A stretch of 64,000 nucleotides of DNA from Takakia lepidozioides (taxonomy: Eukaryota; Streptophyta; Takakiopsida; Takakiales; Takakiaceae). The notes under the pieces were generated by a model, which searched no databases, was not told the origin of the DNA, and saw only the letters and a list, made by a program, of their open reading frames with translations. This document shows, piece by piece, positions 33,201-43,140 of the stretch. Numbering within the stretch: the first letter of the stretch is position 1; each line of letters begins with the position of its first letter. Position numbers and translations under genes: made by a program. Where the stretch lies: positions 61,938,001 to 62,002,000 of the forward strand of contig CM060733.1 in the NCBI GenBank assembly GCA_030704615.1, read 5' to 3'.

Positions 33201-34378
33201 AGTATGCCAGAACTAAGGATTATTTGAGCAATGATTGGGCCAGACACTATGATAGGAGATTTTGCGGTAGTACCTTGTAATCTTTTCATCTCCTCTACCA
33301 GTGCGTTGTACATTATGTCCGCCCATGGTACCTCTTGTCCCTTCAAGCCTTTGAGGATTTCCTCTGTGAAGGATCTGCTCAAATATTGTTGGTTCTGTTT
33401 CAGGGCAATCAGAACGTTCAATACTTGGCCTATGTCTTTTAACCCTGGGTACACAGCTTTGGTACAAGCATAACCCTGAGTTTTAAAGAAACTCCCTTCT
33501 TGGAATAAATCCCCTATTTGCAGTCTTTCTCTGTGTTCCTCCACATACACATGACCTTCTGGCAATTGAAACAATTGCTGGAGGTATAGGGGAGTAATCA
33601 TTAATTCAACTCCCTTCACCGTTGTTGTTCCTGTCTTTGGCTCAAAGTTCTGCAAAAATTGTAACATGTACTGTCTATGGTGTAGTGTCCAATCCATGCT
33701 TTGCAATCCTTCCAATCTCAACTCCTTCAGTATCTTTATCGCCTGTGGGGTAGCCATCGTTTGTTTTTGCAGAATTGTGGTGCTCTTCACCCTGATTTCC
33801 TCCATTCCTCTCACTCTCTTCATCTTAGACTCACAGAACTGCTTTGGCTGTAACAACTGCAGGAATGCCTGTAGTGCACAAAGCAGAAACGTATGGTTGC
33901 CGCAGAAAGCTATGGGTAATCTCTTGTAAGCCTGCGGGGCTTGCAAGCATTGTTCAAGAGAAAAGCTCTGCTCTTTCGTTTCGTGTCTCCGCCATTGCGT
34001 AAGTAATATTGCGAGCGTATAGTCTGTTAGCTCCTTCATAGTTTCCAAGTTATAGCATTTATGGCCTGTCCTGTCGAGACGCCCGTTACTCAGAACGACG
34101 TCGCCTCTTGCGCTTAATTTCCCTCCATTTTCTTGATCATTTCTCTGGTTTTCTATTGGCTGTATCAGCTGTGACTGGATTTTAACTTTTATCTTCTTTA
34201 GTGGACTTTCCCTGTTGGATAGTCCACTAGGATCACACATGCGATATGAATTCAGTTTTTCTGTACTTGCCGTTCGTTCTGTTTCCCTTTTTCCGTATTC
34301 ATTAATGGGCCCGCCTTTCATCCCTTTTGACGGCCGTTCCAGTCCTCTTTCTTTTTGACACCTGTCCTTGCACTTCAT
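30272..34378 (-). CDS. E2 ORF3: about 1,368-residue coiled-coil protein of unknown function
   Basis: One uninterrupted frame from the first ATG (34378) to the TAA at 30272; the frame stays open 36 codons further upstream but without ATG. N-terminus basic. Residues about 130-430 form a globular, Leu-rich region (AILLTQWRRHETKEQ; LYLQQLFQLPEG; an IIVSGPIIAQIIL segment). This is followed by an acidic linker and, at about 640-870, a long Gln/Glu/Lys heptad-rich coiled coil (KQQLYQMQVQHESKLQE and similar). A Pro/Val linker and a compact C-terminal block (about 1000-1290: AHYYQIMRIWLPVATR, GCGLYYAACFLIRYH) come next, then an Arg/Ser/Pro tail (RARTHSPPRNSQRQQG). There is no signal peptide, transmembrane segment, zinc finger or catalytic motif I can see, so it is not an obvious env. 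It lies downstream of integrase where Athila-like elements carry extra ORFs. Three decayed copies in the window match it closely. Confidence 0.85.
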   Translation of the reverse strand: MKCKDRCQKERGLERPSKGMKGGPINEYGKRETERTASTEKLNSYRMCDPSGLSNRESPLKKIKVKIQSQLIQPIENQRNDQENGGKLSARGDVVLSNGRLDRTGHKCYNLETMKELTDYTLAILLTQWRRHETKEQSFSLEQCLQAPQAYKRLPIAFCGNHTFLLCALQAFLQLLQPKQFCESKMKRVRGMEEIRVKSTTILQKQTMATPQAIKILKELRLEGLQSMDWTLHHRQYMLQFLQNFEPKTGTTTVKGVELMITPLYLQQLFQLPEGHVYVEEHRERLQIGDLFQEGSFFKTQGYACTKAVYPGLKDIGQVLNVLIALKQNQQYLSRSFTEEILKGLKGQEVPWADIMYNALVEEMKRLQGTTAKSPIIVSGPIIAQIILSSGILNAQERKEMGVFEPETTAMEEQGSSHSEGGLAAQPETKRQRRGKTVVADPLASRIPHDNVSQAHDQGGAQQHKRMLLLEAGPSEREEEVTSASQPTQPLERLVTRSQVIHEAQPEIIDLESEGIDIPTTEQIVAEIEKGDLLYEYSGLVKQTEIPEVQQLPKKNPEVHIMHTPVSEVPQAEGHDTVAPVINEVVQEENPVGQWSEWLVRHHTVEDREEQQQPHHDDPQQAMLMNSIGRTLNLLGTYVKTHVPISQLTALKEELRKEFEARLATECSNKVDEEVTLKMKQDLANTEMALQLAKQQLIEAGLAQDQLHEEHKQQLYQMQVQHESKLQELNALHTELQTVHNRMEIQCATFTTMLDQSTKEINSQAEKCTKAEEENVEHMKLIVDMKNTICRNEDTFKQYRQIEAENEKYIVELQQTIVANRNEIAVSNKASKEANNLLAAYAQLVEPQAKRMKALQQQLELYKLREEQTLRGTTSSLVDNSLMQVWLAQGPVEGKSPRKLTQSEMNELRLQVQNIATTTIDNVYSRIAELQEDVDGLQTQVEDLTSNIDQRVYIPQEQLMASYLQARTLAFQSSHEVQEMPMVQEPVPPPPQQVSVPVAEPVVTTTTPQPPQPEVWGNAAFNPPKTPAAREYSRAMIMPFNQIPIMLDLAWKEFSPPQSFAHYYQIMRIWLPVATRTKVLPNNRHIEDHHFAQYWHEAGTMLRELVAFQVVHGLIYTKTKEIASIVMGCGLYYAACFLIRYHIEQQKMQARFQSYSSGDHWVLPSVPPHMYLYDPKLMIQKDSQIRSWFQAACNNLSTQKFGLDDIFYKGHIAWKYLHAAPVIGTPLIWTDKELSVYTNFAVQRLHQVVKCKLPDMVGQHCMPQMIPQKVRKLKHLRGDEDSDTTVSSQNSFDMGEDYAIQMEEKKQRGSPMPERLPRYQPPEGLTYPGSDQPSPSTRDRPRARTHSPPRNSQRQQGAHSQRVATRKQ

Positions 34379-34499
34379 TCTCTGCTGTGTGTCGCACCCT
34401 GACCTCCACGTGTCTATTTTTAAATTAATTTCCGTTTCTTCTTCCTTCAGCCATTTTCCTGAAGTTTTTATGTGTCCACTTGTCACTGATTCTATGGAT

Positions 34500-34940
34500 C
34501 GTGTAACTTTAGTAGGCTGTGTTGAGCTGTGACAGGCTGTGTCATACTGTGTTACGCTGTGATAGGCTGTGTTGCACTGTGGTAAGCTGTGATAGGCTGT
34601 GACACGCTGCGATAGGTTGTGATAGGCTGTGTCACGCCGTGCCGGACTGTGATAGGCTGTGTCACGCCGTGCTGGGCTGTGATAGGCTGTGTCATGCCGT
34701 GATGGGCTGTGATAGGCTGTGTCATGCCGTGGATGGGCTGTGATAGGCTGTGTTGGCGCCTTGCTGGGCTGTGATAGGCTGTATCATGCCGTGATGGTGC
34801 GTGATAGGCTGCTGTTTGCGCCTTGCTGGGCTGTGATAGTGTTGTGTCATGCCGTGATGGGCTGTGATAGGCTGTGTGTTGCGCCTTGCTGGGCTGTGAT
34901 AGGCTGTGTCATGCCGTGATGGGCTGTATGATGGGCTGTG
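34500..34940. repeat. CTGTG/GATAGG minisatellite between integrase and ORF3
   Basis: About 20 degenerate units of GGCTGTGATAGGCTGTGTCA type. The same CTGTG word builds the minisatellite inside all E2 LTRs, but here it is internal, just upstream of the ORF3 frame on the minus strand. Short frames across it are artefacts. Confidence 0.85.
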
Positions 34941-35275
34941 TCACGTTTGTTTTGCCCACCCCGGTCATATATACTGGGCCTAGCGACAAGTGTTCCATAC
35001 TCTGTTCGTAACACTGGTGCAGCCCGTGACTGCTCTTGCGGTTCAACATGCAAATCATGCTGCAGGGTTTGTCATGGATACCACTGTACCCCTTCAAACT
35101 TATTTGCATTGACTCTTCCCAGCATTTCTTTGTTAATGGTTTGTAACATGGCTGTGTTGTTATCATACATCTTTTGGATGACATAAGGTCCTTTCCATGG
35201 TGATTTAAGCTTAGAAGCTTGAATCTTTCCTTTCTTCTGCAACCATAGAACACAAATCCCCCGTCTTAAAAGTCT

Positions 35276-36224
35276 TTAATTTGCCTTCATCAAACTTTCC
35301 TTTCGCTTCATCTGAATTCTAGTCATATTATCCGCTGCGTGCATCAGCACGTACTTCTTCACATGGTATAATTCATGTTTCCTGACCTTGATGGAGTCTT
35401 GCAATTCCATTCTTTTTCCCCACTCCGTTCTCATGGTAGGTAACAGGAATTCCACTGGAAGTAAGGCTTCCATACCATAAACTAATTGGAATGGTGTATA
35501 CTTTGTGGTGACTTTATACGAAGTCCTGTATGACCATAAAGCTGTCAGCAGCTTTGTATCCCAATCCGTTCTGTTTGCATTGACTATCTTAGCCAAGATA
35601 GTACATAGTATTTTGTTGGTAGCCTCTGCCTGTCCATTACCCTGTGGGTAATATGTTGTACTCTTTCTATGCACAATCATAAACTCTTTAGTCAATAACT
35701 CAATGGTCTCATTCATGAAGTGACTTCCTTGATCACTGATAAATTCTAAGGGACATCCAAATCGTGTAAGTATGTTCTCGTACAGGAACCTTGCTATGGA
35801 CTTGGCTGTTGTTGTCCCTCAAAGCTTTAGCTTCCACCCACTTTGTAGTATAATCAGTGGCTGTAATTATGTACCTGTTTTGTGTATTCTTGGATGGTGG
35901 ATTAATTGGTCCAACAAAGTCTAGTCCCCATTTCTGAAATGGTTCTGTAGGCATTGTAGGATGCAAGGCCATTCTTCCAGATCTCTGCAAAGGTCCTAGC
36001 CTCTGACATTCATCACACTTCTGACAATACTCATGTACATCTTTGAACAAAGTAGGCCACCAGTATCCTGCGAGTAGTATCTTTCTACTGGTAGTCTCTT
36101 CTCCAAAATGACCTCCAGCCACTCCTTTATGAACTTCCTCCAAGACTTTATTTACTTCATGGTGGTACAAGCATCGTTTTAGTACTCCATCAGGTCCTAA
36201 CTTATACATTCTGCTTCCTACCAT
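35276..36224 (-). pseudogene. E2 integrase, broken
   Basis: The minus-strand N-terminal part (35733-36224) has the zinc region ([30 protein letters not shown]) and the first catalytic aspartate ([12 protein letters not shown]). After a frame break near 35720-35800, where the second aspartate region lies (ISDQGS-like in another frame), the second part (35276-35716) has the glutamate (GQAEATNK) and YRTSYKVTTKYTPFQLVYG. No chromodomain follows. Confidence 0.85.
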
Positions 36225-36491
36225 AGTATAGGTAAAGCTCTGATAGCAATTCTCTTCCTCTGCTCCTTACCATAACTAGGTGGGCACTGACCATGAACAA
36301 GGGTAGTATCTGATTGGCCACTGCCAATCTAACCATTCATCTGCACTTCCTTGCACCTCCTTACAAATAAACTCGCATTCAGGTAACTGATCGTCCACTC
36401 CTGTGGCGGCCTCTCCCTGTTGTTAGTCGTGACAAATGATCTGCCACAAAGGCAAACGGCCAGGCTTGTATAATAAACCTCGAACTCAAAC
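36225..36491 (-). pseudogene. RNase H to integrase connection, degraded
   Basis: Lies between the RNase H frame and the integrase frame of the complete E2 element. Short fragments of all three frames are interrupted by stops. It probably encoded the RNase H end and integrase start. Confidence 0.5.
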
Positions 36492-37779
36492 TCATGCAAG
36501 ATTATTAACCAACCTCGCTATCCTTCCACTTATCAAAGGTTTGTTCACCAGATATATCAGAGCCTGGTGATCCACATAAAACATAAACTTTCTTCCCAAT
36601 AGGTAATGCCTGAATTTCTTCACTGCATAGATCATTGCCAATGCTTCTCTTTCCGTTGTGCTATAGTTCCTCTCAGCACTGTTCATCAACCGGCTAGCAT
36701 AGTACACAGGTGAATCTATATTCCCTGTAACATTCTGGGCTAACACCGCTCCCAACGCTTCTCCTGATGCATCGCAGTGAACATGAAATACTACATGCCA
36801 GTGAGGGTTAATCAGCACAGGTGTAGTTGTTACTGACAGTGTAAGTTCCTCAAACGCCTGTTGACATTCAGCTGTCCATGCAAACACTGCATCTTTCTTC
36901 AGAAGCTTGCTCAATGGTGCTGCTATTTGTGCATACCTTTTGACAAATCTTCTGTAATAACTGGTTTGCCCAAGGAATCTCCTTAAACTCTTAACATTCA
37001 CTGGTGGTGGAGAGACTTTAATGGACTCTGTCTTCCTGGGATCCACAAGGAGTCCCTTCTTACACACAATGTGTCCCAGAAGCACCCCTGAGTTCACACA
37101 GAAAGTACACTTCTCTGGGTTCAAGCCCAGACCTCTCATCCTGCATCTGGCCAGGCATAACTCCAATTTATGCAAGTGCTCATTCTTAGAGCTGTACACA
37201 CTGAAATCATCCAAAACACCTGCATGAAATCATCCAGATACTCTTGAAAAGATTCACTTATCACTCTCTGAAAGGTCGCTGGTGCATTACAAAGCCAAAG
37301 GGCATGACTTTGTATGCATAAGCCCCCCAGTCTGTGATGAAAGCTGTTTTCCCTTGGTCTTCTTCTGCCACTTGCACTTGATTATAACCACTGAAGCCAT
37401 CCATGAATGAGTACATCTCATGGCCTGCCACAGTGTCTAATACTGCTTCTGTGAATGGCAAAGGGAAAGGATCTTTCTTCGTACAAGCATTCAGCTTCTT
37501 ATAGTTCACACATACTCTTAGTTTGCCATTCTTCTTGGGAACTATAACAATGGGTGACAACCAAGTTGTATACTCTATTGGGTATATAAACTTAGCCTCA
37601 GCCAACTTCTTTATCTCTTCTCCAACCTTCTGTGCGTAGTTGGGATTCATTCTATACCTCGCCTGCTTGATTGGTACTGACCCTGGTTCCAGTTCAATTT
37701 TATGCTGACAGACTTCAGGTGGTATCCCTTTTAGATCCTCATAGCTCCAAGCAAATACATCTCTGTATTTGATGAACAA
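36492..37779 (-). pseudogene. E2 reverse transcriptase and RNase H
   Basis: The RT N-terminal frame (37261-37779) has FAWSYEDLKGIPPEVCQHKI, LRVCVNYKKLNACTKKDPFP and YSFMDGFSGYNQV, ending at VMPFG. After a one-base break near 37240 the frame 36492-37214 starts at the catalytic MDDFSVYS and continues through thumb and connection (RRFLGQTSYYRRFVKRYAQI) to RNase H (FHVHCDASGEALGAVLAQ; ERNYSTTEREALAMIY; FYVDHQAL). All main motifs are present, but at least one frameshift prevents a continuous product. Confidence 0.9.
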
Positions 37780-40700
37780 GCTTTTAGCTTCTTCGAAGAA
37801 TCTGGCTCCAAATCAGCTCCTACTTTCACCATTCTCGGTTCCTCCTGAGTTCCCACATTTACTTCTCTCACCTGCTCATCAGCTGTGATTGTCCAACCAG
37901 TCACCACTTCATCCTTTAAGCTCACAGTGGCTGGTTCTTCTAGGATTTCTATCTCTCCCTCCTTTTCTTCATAGAAATGTGGTGGGTAACAGTTGGTTTC
38001 CTCTTCAATTGGTGTTGCTGTCACTACACCACAGCAGATACCTCTCAAACAACTTAGGCTTTCCAGCCGCATCTCTGCAACCTCCTCCCACTCTGGGTGT
38101 GCAGCAAATAGGGTAGCTTCCTGCTCCTCATCCAGTCCTCCCCTCCAGTCATACTCTCTGACTCCTCGAGGTCTTCTTGTAGCAGGTAATCTACTAGATT
38201 TCTTTGTGGTAATTTGTATCTCGTGCATCCCATTATGCACAGTTAGTAACTGAGAATTCCAGTCATGGAATACCCTGCCTGTTTCAGCCACGGACGTCCC
38301 AATAATAAGGAGTAAGCCTCCATGACTTCATCCATTTTTAATACAGTTACTGTGATCATAAAGATCATTTTCTGTATCTGTATCTTAACTCCTCTTATTA
38401 ATCCCAATGGCTGTACACTTCTTTGATCTGCCATTGTTACTGTAAATGGGGCTGGTTTCATGTTACTTAGACCAAGCTTCTTCCTTAATTGGTCTGTCAT
38501 GATATTTACTCCAGAACCACCATCTATCAGTACATCAGTTAGTTCTGTGCTTTCAATTCTCAATTGGATTACTGGCATAGAATCATCAAAGTCCATGACT
38601 GGTTCTCGCCCTTCCGGCTTCACATTATAACTGGTCACCTTGCTGTTCAGGTCTGTGTTTCCTGTCTCTTGGGCAATTCGATTGATTGCCTGATACAGCC
38701 TGTGCCTACAATAAGGTGCCACAGCTAATAGCTGTCCAATGGTAATTTCTGCTTTGGTCTGACATATTACTTCAGCCAAAGTCTCTTCATTACTTTGCAT
38801 GTCTGCATCTTCTTTTTTCCTTTCTTCCTCACTCCCCTCTTTTTCTCCATCCGAATCAGAGGAATCTGCCACAGGAATATCCGTACTCTTTTGCATTTCC
38901 CTTATAGTATCTGCCACTTCCTTGTGCAGTTCCTTCTCATCCTTCCAAGTCTCTTCATCTTCAGGCATATCATTGCCACTTCCAGTCTCATCTTCTTCCT
39001 CTTCTACTGGAGGTATTAGTTTGGCTTTACTTCTTGTTACTATCATTGTACTTACTTCTGGTACAACACATGGCCTAACCATGTGAGCTGCCACCACTGG
39101 GCCCTCATTCACAGGAGCTCTCATCTCATTCTGGTGTCTTATCCAGAATGAACAGGCTGCCTTGCGATGTCCTGGCTGATTACAATAGTAACATAGCTCT
39201 TCACCATTGGGTCCTCGCCCTTGGTCTGGTCTTGGATTATTTCTATAATCCTGATTTCCGGGCTGGTAATTCCCCCTTGGATTACCCTGATAGTTGCCTC
39301 TGGAATTTCCTTGGTAATTCCCTCTTGAATTACCTCTCCCTTCCATGCCATTGTTATAACCACCAGACCTACCATAGTGGTCCTGATCATTGCTTCTTCT
39401 TGGCTGGGGCTGCACCTGATGCACCCTCACTTGCCTAGGTTCTCTTGCAGCTGTCCTTCTGTTGTAGTAACAATTCTCAGTAGAATGGTTATCCATTTTA
39501 CAGATAGTACAGTGTTTCTCCTTCATGTGGCATTCTGTAGTGGTATGGCCTTCATTCTGGCACTTTGCACACCATACACCCTTCCTCCAATGTGTTGCAG
39601 CCTCTGTGGCATACTTCTTCAAGATTTCTTCCAATCTTTTCTCATAGTTATCCCTCTTCAACTTTTCCTTTCTCTTACTCTTTCTTTTTAGTTCTTGCTC
39701 TTCTTCTTCATCTGACTCATCTTCAGAGTCCTCATCTTCCTTTTTCTCTCTCCTGAGCATTCCCAATTGCTCAATTCTGTTTGCAGTTTCAAATGCCTCC
39801 TCCACTGTATTATGGGGTAACATATCCACTTTCTTCTGCAACTCTGGTCTTAGTCCACTCACAAACCAAGTCTTCTGTAAACCGGGTGCTGGTACTGCAG
39901 CCAGCTTTTTCATCATCAATTCCATCTTCTCCATATACTCTTCAACAGTTTCATGCTTCTTCTGCTTCAGCTGTTGTAAACTTCCATACACTTCATCCTC
40001 AGTTTTACTTGTCCTGAACCTATTTCGAAATGCTGTATTCAAGCCATTCCAGGTTAGGAAATGATTATCAGGGAATCTTGCATACCATTCACTTGCTTTC
40101 TTGATAAGTGAACAAGGAAACAGTCTCATCTTGGCATCATCGCCATTCTCATTGTTCACTATACACATGTGCTCAAATTGGCTAATGTGTACATCGGGAT
40201 CCCCTTTTCCTGAATATATTGGAAAGGGTGGTTTTGCCCGTGTTGGTTGTAACGCCATCTGTGGCCCTACCTTCTGCCCACTGACAGGTGCTGGCACCCT
40301 TGCTGGTGCTGGTCCTTCTGGACCTGTTGTTTTTGTGGTGGATCTTCCACCAAGTGGTGGCCCTTGAGCACTCCCTGCTTCTGGCCCCACGATATTCACA
40401 GTATTCCCAGCTTCAGTTGCACTACTTCCCACACTCCCTGTCCCCCAGAGCCAGATCCAGGCAGCCCGCCTGATCCCCCTGAGCCGACACCTTCGTTGGC
40501 CTGTGATCTAAGTGCTCCACTTGATCCAGGTCCAACGGGTTGGGATGTCCTGGTTGTAGTCTCAACCTCAGCTGTTGGGTCTACTTCTTCATATTCTTCC
40601 TCTTCCAATTTCTTCTCTCTGTTTTCATCCTCCAAGTTCTGCCCTTGGGTTTCTTCTTCACTCATGTAACTCAACTGTAATGGTGTTGGAGAGTCTGAAC

Positions 40701-41088
40701 TCTCCGTTGGCTCTGCCACATCCTCATCTCCTTCTTCATCTTCTGCTTCAGAAACTGGAGTTCCTGCTTTTGGTGTTCCATGCCAACTCTTATCAAAGAT
40801 TTCTGTCAAGTCTTTTATCCAAGGATGTACCTCAGATCTTTCACCTCGTGATTGATCTTCTTCCTGTACCAATTCCCTTAATCTTTCTTGCAAAGAAACA
40901 GAAGGAGTGGCATCCAACTCTAGTTCTTCCGGTATAGGTGATGCACTTTTTGATCTTGATGGTGTGAGAGGTCCAGATGATTCCCCTATGTCTATTCCTC
41001 TCTCCCAAAGATATGGATAATTAGCTTTCAGATAGCTTTCTCTTTTTGATGAATATCTTTGTCGTCTAGCTTCTCTTTCATCACTCAT
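37731..41088 (-). pseudogene. E2 gag-protease region
   Basis: Gag begins at the ATG at 41088 (MSDEREARRQRYSSKRES). An acidic region and a Gly/Ser linker follow. At about 40443 the complete element has five Cs where the sister copy at about 14592 has six, shifting the frame. The long frame 38243-40432 then carries the capsid region, basic/acidic stretches, Cys/His knuckles (CAKCQNEGHTTTEC; CTICKMDNHSTENC; CYYCNQPGHRKAAC), an acidic linker and the aspartic protease (LIDGGSGVNIMTDQ). A second one-base loss near 38272 relative to the sister copy breaks the LLLGRPWLKQ continuation, and a third break lies near 37785 before RT. Confidence 0.88.
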
Positions 41089-41109
41089 GTCCCATGTCTT
41101 TCATTTCTT

Positions 41110-41805
41110 TTAATGTGGCAATAACCAAAACTCTCTTCTGTAATATCTCTCGTATATGCCTGGATTTCTTTCAAGCTTCAATGCACCCTTGGCTATACTT
41201 GAAGTCTCCGTTACCATATAACCATATGGCAAACAAGTCTGAAAAGCTGTTCTTGGTGTGAGTTTGATCCACAAAATATCCTTTGGAATCCAATTCTTTA
41301 CCAGTACAAGCTCTTCATGCATATGAGTATAAACATTCACCTTTCTTTCTTCCCAGCCTTCAAACTCTACTCGTTTAATGGATAGCAACGCTATCACATA
41401 AACTAATGTTGGTAACCAACGTGCTCTTCCTCTACAGGCTACCTGATAAATCTTTATCACTCCTTTCTCCAGACCCCATTCTGGATCAGCATCATGCACT
41501 CGTTTAAGAATATTTTCTTTACATCCGTCTGGCAATTCCAAGAACCTTTGAAAGAATTGTTTGGACAATCTTTCTTCCTTCGTTCCACAGGGAATTTGAT
41601 TCACTTCAAACTCTTTAATGGTCCAACCACCATGATCCCACCAGATGCCTGTCACATCTGGTTGTTCATGTCCCAGGTCCCCAGTATGGTCGCCAAATGT
41701 CGCGCGGCTTTTACTCACCCATCCCTTCGCTATCCGAGGCGGAAACTCCAAGATAGAAGAGTTGGAAATCTCTAAGTACTCAGCCCGCGCAGAACAATCA
41801 GTCAT
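41110..41805 (-). CDS. E2 leader ORF (ORF0), 231 residues, starts inside the LTR
   Basis: The ATG at 41805 lies 108 bases inside the 5' LTR. The frame crosses the LTR end (SRATFGDHTGDLGHEQP covers the primer-binding site) and ends before gag. The copy at 15350-15943 is similar over most of its length. Visible features are GIWWDHGGW, a basic/hydrophobic middle (RGRARWLPTLVYVIALLS, possibly amphipathic) and an acidic patch. No known domain was recognised. It would need initiation upstream of gag on genomic RNA, or its own transcript. Confidence 0.5.
   Translation of the reverse strand: MTDCSARAEYLEISNSSILEFPPRIAKGWVSKSRATFGDHTGDLGHEQPDVTGIWWDHGGWTIKEFEVNQIPCGTKEERLSKQFFQRFLELPDGCKENILKRVHDADPEWGLEKGVIKIYQVACRGRARWLPTLVYVIALLSIKRVEFEGWEERKVNVYTHMHEELVLVKNWIPKDILWIKLTPRTAFQTCLPYGYMVTETSSIAKGALKLERNPGIYERYYRREFWLLPH
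41679..41697 (-). other. Primer-binding site of the complete E2 element
   Basis: Adjacent to the 5' LTR on the minus strand: TTTGGCGACCATACTGGGGA. The form resembles Tat/Ogre/Athila-type sites. The matching tRNA was not determined. Confidence 0.65.
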
Positions 41806-42633
41806 GACCTACAGCTAGTGTATCATGGGGGTGTTTCCTATTTGTTTCCTTTTCCGCATTCATCTTTGCTACCTTACCATTGATAATTAAGTATCAGTTT
41901 GCTTCATCAATTTATCGGTTTCCTTAACTCCTCCATTCAATCCACAACTTCACTCAGATCTCTCTACACAGTGTGATTGTATCGTATAAGTATCAGATTA
42001 TGATTTATCAGGTATCAGGCCGAATCCATTATGTCTCTAATCTACTCTACAATATCACTCTAGCTTTGCATATGACAAGCTTCTACTAATCCTCTTTTCT
42101 CCTTCATGTGCTCTCCGATCTCCGCTCCCGCCTGTCTCCGAAGTCCTCCCCGAATAATGATCCCAATCATATTCCCCGTTCTTCCCTTTATCCTCCTATC
42201 CGCGGTTCTAACCGTTTCCCTCTCTAACCGTCGTATGTGAACTAACATGTTCCCTTCACTGGTGTTGTTCCCCACAGTCGTTCCCTGTCCTACTCTTCAT
42301 TCCCTATTATCGTGACAGCTGTGTCAAGCGGTGACTGGCTGTGTTTGGCTGTGTCGGGCTGTGTCTGCTGTGACGACTGTGACGGGCTGTGTGGGCTGTG
42401 TGAGCTGTGACGACTGTGACGGCTGTGTGGGCTGTGACGACTGTGACGGGCTGTGTTGGCTGTGTGGGCTGTGTGGGCTGTGACGACTGTGACGGGCTGT
42501 GTTGGCTGTGTAACCCCCTTCTACCGTGCGCTGCTGTCACCCCTAAGGTTCCTGTTTGTCTCAGTCTGTGCAAAAATTAAGGGTACCCTACAGATCCCGT
42601 ATAAGTGTCTAAGTCCCCTACAGTCCTCTAACA
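41698..42633 (-). repeat. E2 complete element, 5' LTR
   Basis: About 936 bp. It differs from the 3' LTR mainly by extra CTGTG units (42315-42515). It carries the presumed promoter for the minus-strand transcript. Confidence 0.92.
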
Positions 42634-43140
42634 AGGAGAGCGACAACGAAAAGAGAGGGACTTCACGGGGAGCGTTTCTGGGTCATGCATGAGAGGAGAT
42701 CAAGCGGAGAGGAAGAATGAGAGCACGGAGAAGCAGGAGAGATGAACAGTAGATGCTTGTTACATGCAAAGTTGTAGTGATACTGTAGGGCGGATTAATG
42801 TCACCATGGCATTGGCCTTATACTGATAAATCATAATTTGATACTTATTCGATACAATCGCACTGCGTAGAGAGACATGAGTGAAGCTGTGGAATGAATG
42901 CATGATTAACGGGAAATTAATAGATACTGAAGCAATCTGATGCTTCAGTATACACGGTAAGGTAAATTCATAACATGAAGGCGAGAAGGAATACAAATAG
43001 GAAGCACAACCATGATACACTAGCTGCAGGTCATGACTGATTGTTCTGAGTGGGCTGAGTGCTTAGAGATATCCAACTCTTCTATCTTGGAGTTTCCACC
43101 TCGGATAGCGAAGGGATGGGTGAGTAAAAGCCGCTCGACA
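42634..43140 (+). repeat. E2 3' LTR, right half of the split copy
   Basis: Continues 28939-29333 after the nested element. It begins with the second AGGAG, contains the hairpin GATACTGAAGC...GCTTCAGTAT (42923-42951) and ends GCTCGACA at 43140, joined to MULE copy 2. Confidence 0.88.

Larger units (their letters stand above)
29334..42633 (-). mobile_element. Complete 13.3-kb E2 Ty3/gypsy retrotransposon with a long 3' ORF
   Basis: Flanked by AGGAG on both sides (29329-29333, 42634-42638). Order on the minus strand: 5' LTR (42633-41698), primer-binding site, leader ORF, gag-protease, RT/RNase H, integrase, CTGTG minisatellite, ORF3, polypurine tract, 3' LTR (30233-29334). The RT has YSFMDGFSGYNQVQ and MDDFSVYS, and the protease has LIDGGSGVNIM, which point to the non-chromovirus (Athila/Tat-like) side of Ty3/gypsy; there is no chromodomain. 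The LTRs differ at only a few positions outside the minisatellite, so insertion was recent. Gag-pol nonetheless carries several frame breaks, while ORF3 is open throughout. Confidence 0.92.

Noticed and set aside
30272-34486. ORF3 as a retroviral-type envelope gene
   Set aside because: No signal peptide, transmembrane segment or cysteine-rich ectodomain is visible; the protein is coiled-coil and basic/acidic.
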